Notes under the pieces: generated by a model | What the model saw: only the letters and a program-made list of their open reading frames with translations | Database searches by the model: none | What the model was told of the DNA's origin: nothing | In this document: positions 8,128 to 14,647 of the stretch, piece after piece | Layout of the letters: each line of letters opens with the position of its first letter | How positions within the stretch are numbered: the first letter of the stretch is position 1 | From: Nostoc sp. CHAB 5834 | Lineage (GTDB): Bacteria > Cyanobacteriota > Cyanobacteriia > Cyanobacteriales > Nostocaceae | DNA length: 31,523 nucleotides | Reading direction: 5' to 3' | Assembly (NCBI GenBank): GCA_020829485.1 | Contig: JAIVFU010000076.1 | Location: forward strand, 1-31,523 | Position numbers and translations under genes: made by a program

Positions 8128-10419
8128 ATGTCCATGACCACGATCGCCCCTGAACAGGTTAACAGCATCGTTTGGAATCAGCATAACGATCCCTTTGAAA
8201 TATTAGGTTCTCATCCCATAGAACAAGACGGCAAAACTATCTGGGCTGTGCGGGCCTACTTACCAAATGCAAGTGCAGCATGGGTGGTTCTTCCTGAACA
8301 ACGCAAGGAATACCCAATGCAAACGGTGCATCATCCCAACTTTTTTGAATGCACGATTGACACTCCAGAACTGGCAAACTACCAGTTACGGATTAAAGAA
8401 GGGGAACATGAGCGAGTCACTTACGACCCTTACGCCTTCCGTTCTCCCAACTTGACAGACTTTGACTTGCATTTGTTTAGTGAAGGCAACCATCACCGGA
8501 TATACGAAAAACTGGGAGCGCACCCTACGGTAATAGGCGGCGTTAAAGGCGTTTATTTTGCAGTTTGGGCACCCAACGCTCGCAACGTTTCATTGTTGGG
8601 AGATTTTAATCTCTGGGATGGGCGCAAACACCAGATGCGTAAAGGCCCCACCGGGGTTTGGGAATTGTTTATACCTGAAATCGGTGTGGGAGAGCATTAC
8701 AAATATGAAATCAAAAATTTTGAAGGACACATTTACGAAAAATCCGATCCCTACGGTTTCCAGCAAGAACCCCGCCCGAAAACCGCATCCATTGTCACTG
8801 ATTTAGATTCTTACAGTTGGGATGACGAAAGCTGGATGGAAAAGCGCCGTCACATTGACCCCCTCACCCAGCCCGTCTCTGTCTATGAAGTGCATTTAGG
8901 CTCTTGGTTACACGCTTCGAGTGCCGAACCAGCTAAACTGCCAAATGGTGAAACTGAACCCGTAGTTATCGTTTCCGAACTGAAACCCGGCGCACGCTTC
9001 CTTACCTACCGGGAACTAGCCGATCGACTCATTCCATACATCAAAGAATTGGGATACACCCATTTAGAATTGCTGCCCATTGCGGAGCATCCCTTTGATG
9101 GCTCTTGGGGTTATCAAGTAACTGGCTACTATGCCCCCACCTCCCGTTTTGGTACCCCCGAAGATTTCATGTATTTTGTTGACAAATGTCACCAAAATGA
9201 TATAGGGGTAATTGTAGATTGGGTTCCTGGTCACTTTCCCAAAGATGGACATGGTTTAGCTTTTTTTGATGGTAGCCACCTGTACGAACACGCTGACCCC
9301 CGCAAAGGCGAACACAAAGAATGGGGTACTCTGGTGTTCAACTACGGTCGCCATGAAGTTAGTAATTTTTTAGCAGCAAATGCCCTCTTCTGGTTTGACA
9401 AATACCACATTGACGGGATTCGTGTTGATGCTGTTGCCTCAATGCTCTATAACGACTATTGCCGCAAACCAGGAGAATGGCTGCCCAACCAGTACGGCGG
9501 CAGAGAAAACCTAGAAGCAGCAGATTTTCTGCGTCAGGTAAATCACATTATCTTTAGCTATTTCCCCGGTATTCTCTCAATTGCTGAAGAATCCACTTCT
9601 TGGCCAATGGTATCTTGGCCAACCTACACAGGCGGATTGGGTTTTAACTTGAAGTGGAATATGGGGTGGATGCACGATATGCTGGACTACTTCAGCATGG
9701 ATCCTTGGTTCCGCCAGTTCCACCAAAACAACATCACCTTTAGTATGTGGTACAACCACAGTGAAAACTTCATGCTGGCTCTGTCCCACGATGAAGTGGT
9801 GCATGGCAAGAGCAATATCATCGGTAAAATGCCGGGAGATACATGGCAGAAGTTAGCTAATATCCGTTGTTTATTTAGCTATATGTTTGCTCACCCAGGT
9901 AAGAAAACCATGTTTATGAGCATGGAGTTTGGGCAGTGGAGTGAGTGGAATGCCTGGGCTGATTTGGAGTGGCATTTATTGCAGCATGAAGCCCACCAAC
10001 AGTTAAAAACGTTTTTCCGGGAATTGAACCATCTCTACCGTTCTGAGCCAGTTTTGTACACTCAGGATTTTGCTGAACCTGGGTTTGAGTGGATTGACTG
10101 TAGCGACAACCGCCATAGTGTAGTTTCCTTCATTCGTCGTGACAAGGATTCTGATGATTTTGCGATCGTCGTTTGCAATTTTACACCGCAACCCCATTCT
10201 CACTACCGCATCGGTGTACCGCAAAAGGGATTTTATACTGAGTTGTTCAATAGCGATGCGCGTCAGTATGGCGGCAGCAATATGGGCAACTTAGGCGGTA
10301 AGTGGACGGATGATTGGTCTTTGCACAGTCGTCCTTATTCGCTAGATTTGTGTTTGCCACCTTTGGGTGTGTTGGTTCTCAAGTTGGATAAGAAGAAGAC
10401 TGCTGAGGCATTGCAATAG
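8128..10419 (+). CDS. glgB: 1,4-alpha-glucan branching enzyme
   Basis: This 763-residue GH13 enzyme makes the alpha-1,6 branches of glycogen from linear alpha-1,4 glucan. N-terminal beta-sandwich modules (about 1-225) precede the catalytic barrel. The catalytic residues are Asp434 in GIRVDAVASM, Glu487 in IAEES and Asp555 in SHDEVVHGKSN. Each sits exactly 29 residues beyond its E. coli counterpart (405, 458, 526), so the domain is intact. The C-terminal all-beta domain ends in a typical PLGVLVLKL. The start is ATG 8128, with an in-frame second ATG two codons on. It is single and not in the usual glg operon; a hairpin follows the stop. Confidence 0.97.
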   Translation: MSMTTIAPEQVNSIVWNQHNDPFEILGSHPIEQDGKTIWAVRAYLPNASAAWVVLPEQRKEYPMQTVHHPNFFECTIDTPELANYQLRIKEGEHERVTYDPYAFRSPNLTDFDLHLFSEGNHHRIYEKLGAHPTVIGGVKGVYFAVWAPNARNVSLLGDFNLWDGRKHQMRKGPTGVWELFIPEIGVGEHYKYEIKNFEGHIYEKSDPYGFQQEPRPKTASIVTDLDSYSWDDESWMEKRRHIDPLTQPVSVYEVHLGSWLHASSAEPAKLPNGETEPVVIVSELKPGARFLTYRELADRLIPYIKELGYTHLELLPIAEHPFDGSWGYQVTGYYAPTSRFGTPEDFMYFVDKCHQNDIGVIVDWVPGHFPKDGHGLAFFDGSHLYEHADPRKGEHKEWGTLVFNYGRHEVSNFLAANALFWFDKYHIDGIRVDAVASMLYNDYCRKPGEWLPNQYGGRENLEAADFLRQVNHIIFSYFPGILSIAEESTSWPMVSWPTYTGGLGFNLKWNMGWMHDMLDYFSMDPWFRQFHQNNITFSMWYNHSENFMLALSHDEVVHGKSNIIGKMPGDTWQKLANIRCLFSYMFAHPGKKTMFMSMEFGQWSEWNAWADLEWHLLQHEAHQQLKTFFRELNHLYRSEPVLYTQDFAEPGFEWIDCSDNRHSVVSFIRRDKDSDDFAIVVCNFTPQPHSHYRIGVPQKGFYTELFNSDARQYGGSNMGNLGGKWTDDWSLHSRPYSLDLCLPPLGVLVLKLDKKKTAEALQ

Positions 10420-10426
10420 CAATTAA

Positions 10427-10447
10427 GGGTGGGCATCTAGCCCACCC
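10427..10447 (+). terminator. Hairpin after glgB
   Basis: The perfect arms GGGTGGGC and GCCCACCC have a 5-nt loop and lie 7 nt after the glgB stop codon. No T-run follows directly, so it may be a 3' stabiliser rather than a true terminator. Confidence 0.55.
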
Positions 10448-10544
10448 AGGAGTAATCAAAACTTTATTTCAACCACATCTATCGTAGGGGTACAGCAATG
10501 CTCATTGGTGTCAACTTAAGCAAGAAGTAACCATAAGATGTTCT

Positions 10545-10662
10545 TAGATTAAGTAGAGCGGTGTGAATAATTCAAGGTTTGTAGTGAGGACTTTAGTCCT
10601 CTTATGAGGGCTGAAGCCCTCACTACGAACTAATCTCAATATTTTTTACATTACTTAATCTA
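10545..10662. mobile_element. Nested MITE/palindromic element
   Basis: The inverted ends TAGATTAAGTA (10545-10555) and TACTTAATCTA (10652-10662) enclose a core with two hairpins, GAGGACTTTAGTCCTC and GAGGGCTGAAGCCCTC. A similar GGACTTTAGTCC hairpin module lies in the element at 13863-13982, so the two share an internal module but not their ends. Confidence 0.55.
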
Positions 10663-10694
10663 GTTTGATTTATTCTCACCGACTTACTTACATC

Positions 10695-11191
10695 ATGAGT
10701 ACAAAACGTTCAGCGCGAACAGGAAACCCGGATCTGCGGCAGCAAAAGCATGTACCAGCACCGCCGATAGAAGAAATCAACAAAACTATATTCATTGCTC
10801 TTACCAGGTAGCTTCAAGCAACTCAAGTTGTGTGAAGGCAAAGACAAGAAAAAATTGCGATCGCTCTCAACCAACCTTTAGACTAATACAGTTCAGTTAA
10901 AGATTTTTGGTACTGATTTTAGACCTGTAGAGACGCGTTAACGTAGCGGGGCGTTCGCTTTTAGTGTCTCCAAGAGTTGCCCAGTACAATTTCGCGTCTC
11001 TACCAAGGTTTTTGGGCTTAACTGAACGGTATTGACCTTTAGACCGAATTTATACAGAGATGGTTTTCCGCAGTTTATACCATTTTTCCCAAGCTGTTCT
11101 CCGTGGTGATGCCAGTGATGCTGTTCCTTATCTTGTCGAACATCAAAAGCTCTTTGGATTAGTCAAAACCAGGCGTAAGCATCACCCTTGA
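10695..11191 (+). pseudogene. Transposase remnant (IS4-type), frameshifted, deleted and interrupted by a MITE
   Basis: The ATG at 10695 opens a good N-terminus (KRSARTGNPDLRQQKHVPAP, then PIEEI). It hits a stop at 10811. One frame over, reading resumes as GSFKQLKLCEGKDKKKLRS, which implies a loss of about two bases near 10808. The central part with the DDE catalytic residues is missing. The C-terminal end, ALNQPLD then IYTEMVFRSLYHFSQAVLRG through KTRRKHHP and a stop at 11191, is split by the MITE at 10884-11034. Removing the MITE and one copy of its flanking direct repeat joins the two halves in frame. Family assignment is from memory of cyanobacterial IS4-like transposases. Confidence 0.65.
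10884..11034. mobile_element. MITE with 10-bp target-site duplication inside the transposase remnant
   Basis: A 151-bp element has inverted ends TAATACAGTTCAGTTAA and TTAACTGAACGGTATTG (two mismatches). It is flanked by perfect direct repeats ACCTTTAGAC at 10874-10883 and 11035-11044. The core contains GTAGAGACGCG and GCGTCTCTAC arms. The direct repeats are clear evidence of insertion. Confidence 0.8.
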
Positions 11192-11268
11192 GATTGACGC
11201 TTACACTCAACAAATTTGGGCTTTATCTTCTTAAGTTGACACCAATGGGCAAAGACAAGCCCCTACGG

Positions 11269-11299
11269 GTGTACCTCACGTAAACGAGAACCGCTATAC
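11269..11299. repeat. Solo end of a second MITE family
   Basis: The stretch from GTGTACCTCACG to GAACCGCTATA closely matches the right end of the element at 20421-20527 (GTGTACTTCACC...GAACCGCTATA). No partner end lies nearby, so this is a half element next to the IS remnant. Confidence 0.5.
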
Positions 11300-11757
11300 T
11301 AGCCACTCAAGGTAACACACTAAATATATTTAGATCACCGTCAACCAATGGTTAGATATGAAAAACTAGTGAAGCTAATCTAGATTTATCTAAATTCAAA
11401 TCCGACTTTTAATGTATAAAATTATATCAATAAAATGTTTTTGTCCGGCATCGATAATTCCTCTAAAGCCTTTGTGTCACCAGGAAACTATTTTCTACCA
11501 TGCAATTTAGGCATAGGACAAGCTAGCGTCCACAGCTATAGGTGAGTTACAAAGGAGCAAAATGTCTTGTCCTAAATTCACATGAGTTCGACGAACTTTT
11601 CCCACCCAGCCTCCCCTCCGGGAGGAGCAATGAAATAATCGGGTTTTTAAGCCTCTGTCCTAGAAAGAGAGAGATTAAATTCCAGCAAGGGTAGCCCTGA
11701 TTATGGAATTTTGAAATCAAACCAATAAATAATTAGTATTTACCAGAGTAACCAGAT
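11300..11757. other. Spacer with several hairpins before the HD-domain gene
   Basis: No gene is visible. AATTTAGG...AGGACAAG (11504-11522) can pair with CTTGTCCTAAATT (11566-11578), enclosing about 43 nt. AGTTCGACGAACT (11585-11597) is a small palindrome. CCTCCC/GGGAGG (11610-11625) is a tight GC hairpin. This could be a structured leader of the downstream gene or just repeats. It matches no riboswitch class that I know. Confidence 0.3.
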
Positions 11758-12639
11758 ATGTTCAATGCCACTGAAATTTTAATTGATGCCTTTGTAAATG
11801 AAATTCGAGAAGGCTACCGTCGCACCTACGGCTGCTTCAAAAATGATTATCAGGACATTATCGCCTGGGCTGGTAACATGGCTTTGGAAAACATTGCCAA
11901 TAGCGACGCTCTTTATCACAATGTTGAACACACAGTGCTTGTCACCCTGGTAGGGCAAGAAATATTACGTGGCAAACACATTAGGGAAGGCGGTGTTTCC
12001 AGTGAAGACTGGCTGCATTGTATCATTTCCTTAGTGTCTCATGATATTGGCTACGTTAAAGGAGTTTGCCGACAAGACCGAGAGACAGCAAACTTATATG
12101 CCACAGGTAAAAATGGCAAAATGATTTCTGTAGCTCTTGGCGCTTCTGATGCAAGTCTCACGCCGTATCATGTTGATAGAGCCAAGCTTTTTATTGATGA
12201 GCGTTTTGGAGGTCACAAGTTAATCGATGCTGAGGCAATTAAAAGCAATATTGAATTGACTCGATTTCCCGTGCCTGCGGCAGAAGATCATCAAGATACA
12301 AGGTGTTTTGCAGGATTAGTCCGTGCTGCTGATTTGATTGGTCAATTAAGCGACCCGCGTTACCTGAAGAAAATTACTTCATTATTTTACGAGTTTGAAG
12401 AAACTGGTGTAAATAAAGTTTTGGGCTATAAAACCCCTGCTGATTTACGTAATAACTACGCTAAGTTTTACTGGAATGGCGTGTATCCCTATATCCAAGA
12501 AGGACTGCACTATCTATCACTGACACAACAGGGAAAACAAATTCTGGCTAATCTCTACTCAAACGTGTTTGTTGTAGAACATGAAAAACAACAGGAAGAA
12601 CAGCAGCGCTATTTAGAGAAATTAGGAGTTGGGAATTAG
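11758..12639 (+). CDS. HD-domain metal-dependent phosphohydrolase
   Basis: This 293-residue protein has the HD signature: His54 and His58 in YHNVEHT, then His95-Asp96 in VSHDIGY. These are the metal ligands of HD hydrolases. Members cleave phosphoester or nucleotide substrates; this cyanobacterial type has no assigned substrate and no attached GGDEF, PAS or response-regulator domain. The C-terminal half is helical and ends in a Gln/Glu-rich stretch (EHEKQQEEQQR). It starts at ATG 11758. A perfect palindrome lies just past the stop, and the ABC permease gene follows in the same direction. Confidence 0.8.
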   Translation: MFNATEILIDAFVNEIREGYRRTYGCFKNDYQDIIAWAGNMALENIANSDALYHNVEHTVLVTLVGQEILRGKHIREGGVSSEDWLHCIISLVSHDIGYVKGVCRQDRETANLYATGKNGKMISVALGASDASLTPYHVDRAKLFIDERFGGHKLIDAEAIKSNIELTRFPVPAAEDHQDTRCFAGLVRAADLIGQLSDPRYLKKITSLFYEFEETGVNKVLGYKTPADLRNNYAKFYWNGVYPYIQEGLHYLSLTQQGKQILANLYSNVFVVEHEKQQEEQQRYLEKLGVGN

Positions 12640-12640
12640 G

Positions 12641-12664
12641 ACAGACGCGATTAATCGCGTCTGT
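12641..12664. repeat. Perfect 24-nt palindrome after the HD gene
   Basis: ACAGACGCGATT is followed at once by its complement AATCGCGTCTGT, then an AT-rich stretch. It lies 1 nt after the HD gene's stop. It may serve as a terminator (there is no T-run) or be a dispersed palindromic repeat. Confidence 0.55.
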
Positions 12665-12737
12665 TAATAATTATTAATTATGAGTTATGAATTAAGATAA
12701 AAGTTTAATAACTCATAAATCCTGACTCCTAACTATT

Positions 12738-13853
12738 ATGGATTGGTGGCGACGACTGAAAAAAAATCCTTTGGCACGATTTGGGGCAATTTTGCTGTTA
12801 ATTTTCTACGTAGCAGTAATTGCAGCAGATTTCGTGGCTCCTTATGACCCCTACGCCTCACAGCCCAATGGTTCACTGCTGCCACCAACTAAGATACATT
12901 GGGTTTCTCAGTCAGGACAGTTTATCGGCCCCCATATTTATCCAACGACTCAGGGAGACACGAATTTAGAAACAGGCGATCGCCAACTCATTGTAGACTT
13001 GACAAAGCCCTCACCCCTGCGTCTATTTGTCTCTGGATCAGAATACCGATTGTTGCAGATGAGTTTGCCATTACCCCCAAAGTGGGATGAAGTCACAATC
13101 TTTCCTGGTATTCCCTTAAATTGGCATTTATTTGGCACAACAACTGGCGCAAAATTCAACATCTTGGGCACTGATGACCAAAGCCGCGACCAATTCAGTC
13201 GCCTCTTGCATGGCGGTCGTATCAGTATGTTTATCGGGATTTTTGGCATTATCATTACCTACCCCCTCGGTTTAATCATCGGGGGAATTTCCGGCTATTT
13301 CGGCGGTGTGACTGATAGCGTCATTATGCGCTTGGCAGAAGTGCTAATGACTTTCCCTAGTATTTATCTTTTGGTGACTTTGGGAGCAGTCTTACCACCT
13401 GGTTTAAGCAGTACCCAACGCTTTTTGCTGATTGTGGTGATTACTTCGGTTATTAGCTGGGCTGGTTTAGCACGGGTCATTCGAGGACAGGTACTATCAA
13501 TCAAAGAGCGAGAATTTATCCAAGCAGCACGCGCTATGGGCGCGAATCCACTCTATGTTATCCTCCGCCACGTTTTGCCGCAAACGGCTAGTTATGTAAT
13601 TATCTCTGCTACTCTTGCAATTCCCAGCTTTATTGGTGCAGAAGCAATACTGAGTCTCATCGGACTCGGAATTCAACAACCAGACCCCTCTTGGGGAAAT
13701 ATGCTTTCTCTGGCTAGCAATGCTTCAATTTTGGTACTGCAACCTTGGCTAATCTGGCCGCCTGCTGTGCTGATTATTCTCACAGTGCTAGCATTCAACT
13801 TACTCGGTGATGGGCTGAGAGATGCTCTTGACCCTCGTAGTTTGCGGAGATAA
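12738..13853 (+). CDS. ABC transporter permease, DppC/OppC type (peptide/nickel family)
   Basis: This 371-residue inner-membrane permease has a first helix at about 14-32, then a periplasmic insert of about 110 residues. Five further helices follow in the C-terminal 230 residues. The coupling loop that contacts the ATPase is clear: REFIQAARAMGANPLYVILR, with the usual Ala/Gly core. DppC proteins average about 300 residues; the excess lies in the periplasmic insert. It starts at ATG 12738. No binding protein, DppB partner or ATPase gene is nearby, so its partners must be encoded elsewhere, as is common in cyanobacteria. The substrate is unknown. Confidence 0.9.
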   Translation: MDWWRRLKKNPLARFGAILLLIFYVAVIAADFVAPYDPYASQPNGSLLPPTKIHWVSQSGQFIGPHIYPTTQGDTNLETGDRQLIVDLTKPSPLRLFVSGSEYRLLQMSLPLPPKWDEVTIFPGIPLNWHLFGTTTGAKFNILGTDDQSRDQFSRLLHGGRISMFIGIFGIIITYPLGLIIGGISGYFGGVTDSVIMRLAEVLMTFPSIYLLVTLGAVLPPGLSSTQRFLLIVVITSVISWAGLARVIRGQVLSIKEREFIQAARAMGANPLYVILRHVLPQTASYVIISATLAIPSFIGAEAILSLIGLGIQQPDPSWGNMLSLASNASILVLQPWLIWPPAVLIILTVLAFNLLGDGLRDALDPRSLRR

Positions 13854-13862
13854 GCCCGTACC

Positions 13863-13982
13863 TAGTGGTCTGTCCTATTAGTTATGAAGGGTTTGTAATG
13901 AGCGATTTATCGCTCAAATCAAGGACTAAAGTCCTTACTACGAACTTTTATAACTCTTCAGAATTAATGAGACAGACCACTA
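13863..13982. mobile_element. MITE with TA-flanked 12-bp inverted repeats, overlaps the pgmB stop codon
   Basis: TAGTGGTCTGTC (13863-13874) and GACAGACCACTA (13971-13982) are perfect inverted ends. The TA at each outer edge fits the TA target duplication of IS630/mariner-type elements. The core has the hairpins GAGCGATTTATCGCTC and AAGGACTAAAGTCCTT. The right end supplies the TAG stop of the pgmB gene. Confidence 0.75.
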
Positions 13983-14639
13983 CTTTACTGCTGCAAATTT
14001 GCTTAATTTGGCTCTTAAATCCGCCCATTTGACCCCTTCTAAGCTGGGCAAAACAATATGAGCGGCTCCAACTCGTTCAGTTGGGCCGAGTCCTACTGCC
14101 CACATACCACCGGCTAGGGCCGCCTCAACGCCTGCTGCGGCATCTTCTACAACTACAGATTGCCCTGGTTCGAGTCCTAGCTGCTTGGCTGCGTACAGAA
14201 ATAGGTCGGGTGCTGGCTTGGGTTGTTGTACACTATAACCGTCAGCGATCGCATCTACTTTATCGGCAATGCCCAATCGCTCGATCACTGTGCGGGCATT
14301 TTTGCTAGCTGAACCAATACCGATTTTAATCCCAGCTTGCCGCAGTTCATCCAAGAGAGCGATCGCACCTGGTAGCAAATCCTTGGATGTCATGTTTTGG
14401 ATCGATTCCCCATAGTAGCGATTTTTACGCTCCATCATCTCCTCAATTTGTGCCTCCGAATACGGTCTATCCCCAATAATCACCATCAGGGAAGCACGAC
14501 GGGATACACCCCGCAGCGCTTCGTTCGCTTGGTGATTAAAGGGTATACCCTCTTCATCTGCTAGCTTTTGCCAAGCTTGATAGTGAAGTTCTGCTGTATC
14601 TGTTAGCACTCCATCTAGGTCGAAGATGAATCCTTGGAT
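13980..14639 (-). CDS. pgmB: Beta-phosphoglucomutase, start codon unclear
   Basis: A HAD-superfamily enzyme converting beta-glucose-1-phosphate to glucose-6-phosphate. The nucleophile motif FIFDLDGVLTDT is encoded at about 14595-14630. Further motifs are SASKN (motif II), KPAPDLF (motif III Lys) and VVVEDAAAGVEAA (motif IV). The first ordinary start codon, GTG at 14609, lies inside the motif and would remove the catalytic aspartates. The frame is open upstream into the heptamer array but has no ATG, GTG or TTG. I therefore placed the start at ATC 14639, as a guess. The upstream GH65 gene ends at 14648, so translational coupling is possible. The stop codon comes from a MITE. The substrate supplier is the GH65 phosphorylase. 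Confidence 0.8.
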   Translation of the reverse strand: MQGFIFDLDGVLTDTAELHYQAWQKLADEEGIPFNHQANEALRGVSRRASLMVIIGDRPYSEAQIEEMMERKNRYYGESIQNMTSKDLLPGAIALLDELRQAGIKIGIGSASKNARTVIERLGIADKVDAIADGYSVQQPKPAPDLFLYAAKQLGLEPGQSVVVEDAAAGVEAALAGGMWAVGLGPTERVGAAHIVLPSLEGVKWADLRAKLSKFAAVK

Positions 14640-14647
14640 GTTGGATG

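Larger units (their letters stand above)
10503..11247 (+). mobile_element. Internally deleted IS4-like insertion sequence with intact inverted repeats
   Basis: The element is bounded by perfect 18-bp inverted repeats, CATTGGTGTCAACTTAAG at 10503 and its complement at 11230-11247. Similarity continues outward in imperfect form to CGTAGGGG on both sides. Inside are an N-terminal and a C-terminal piece of one transposase, with the middle missing. Two smaller elements lie nested inside. A solo copy of the same end is at 21357-21393. It is non-autonomous, a decayed IS on its way to becoming a MITE. Confidence 0.7.

Noticed and set aside
11400..11757. Possible cobalamin or glutamine riboswitch before the HD gene
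   Set aside because: I looked for the conserved cores of these classes and found none; only generic hairpins are present.
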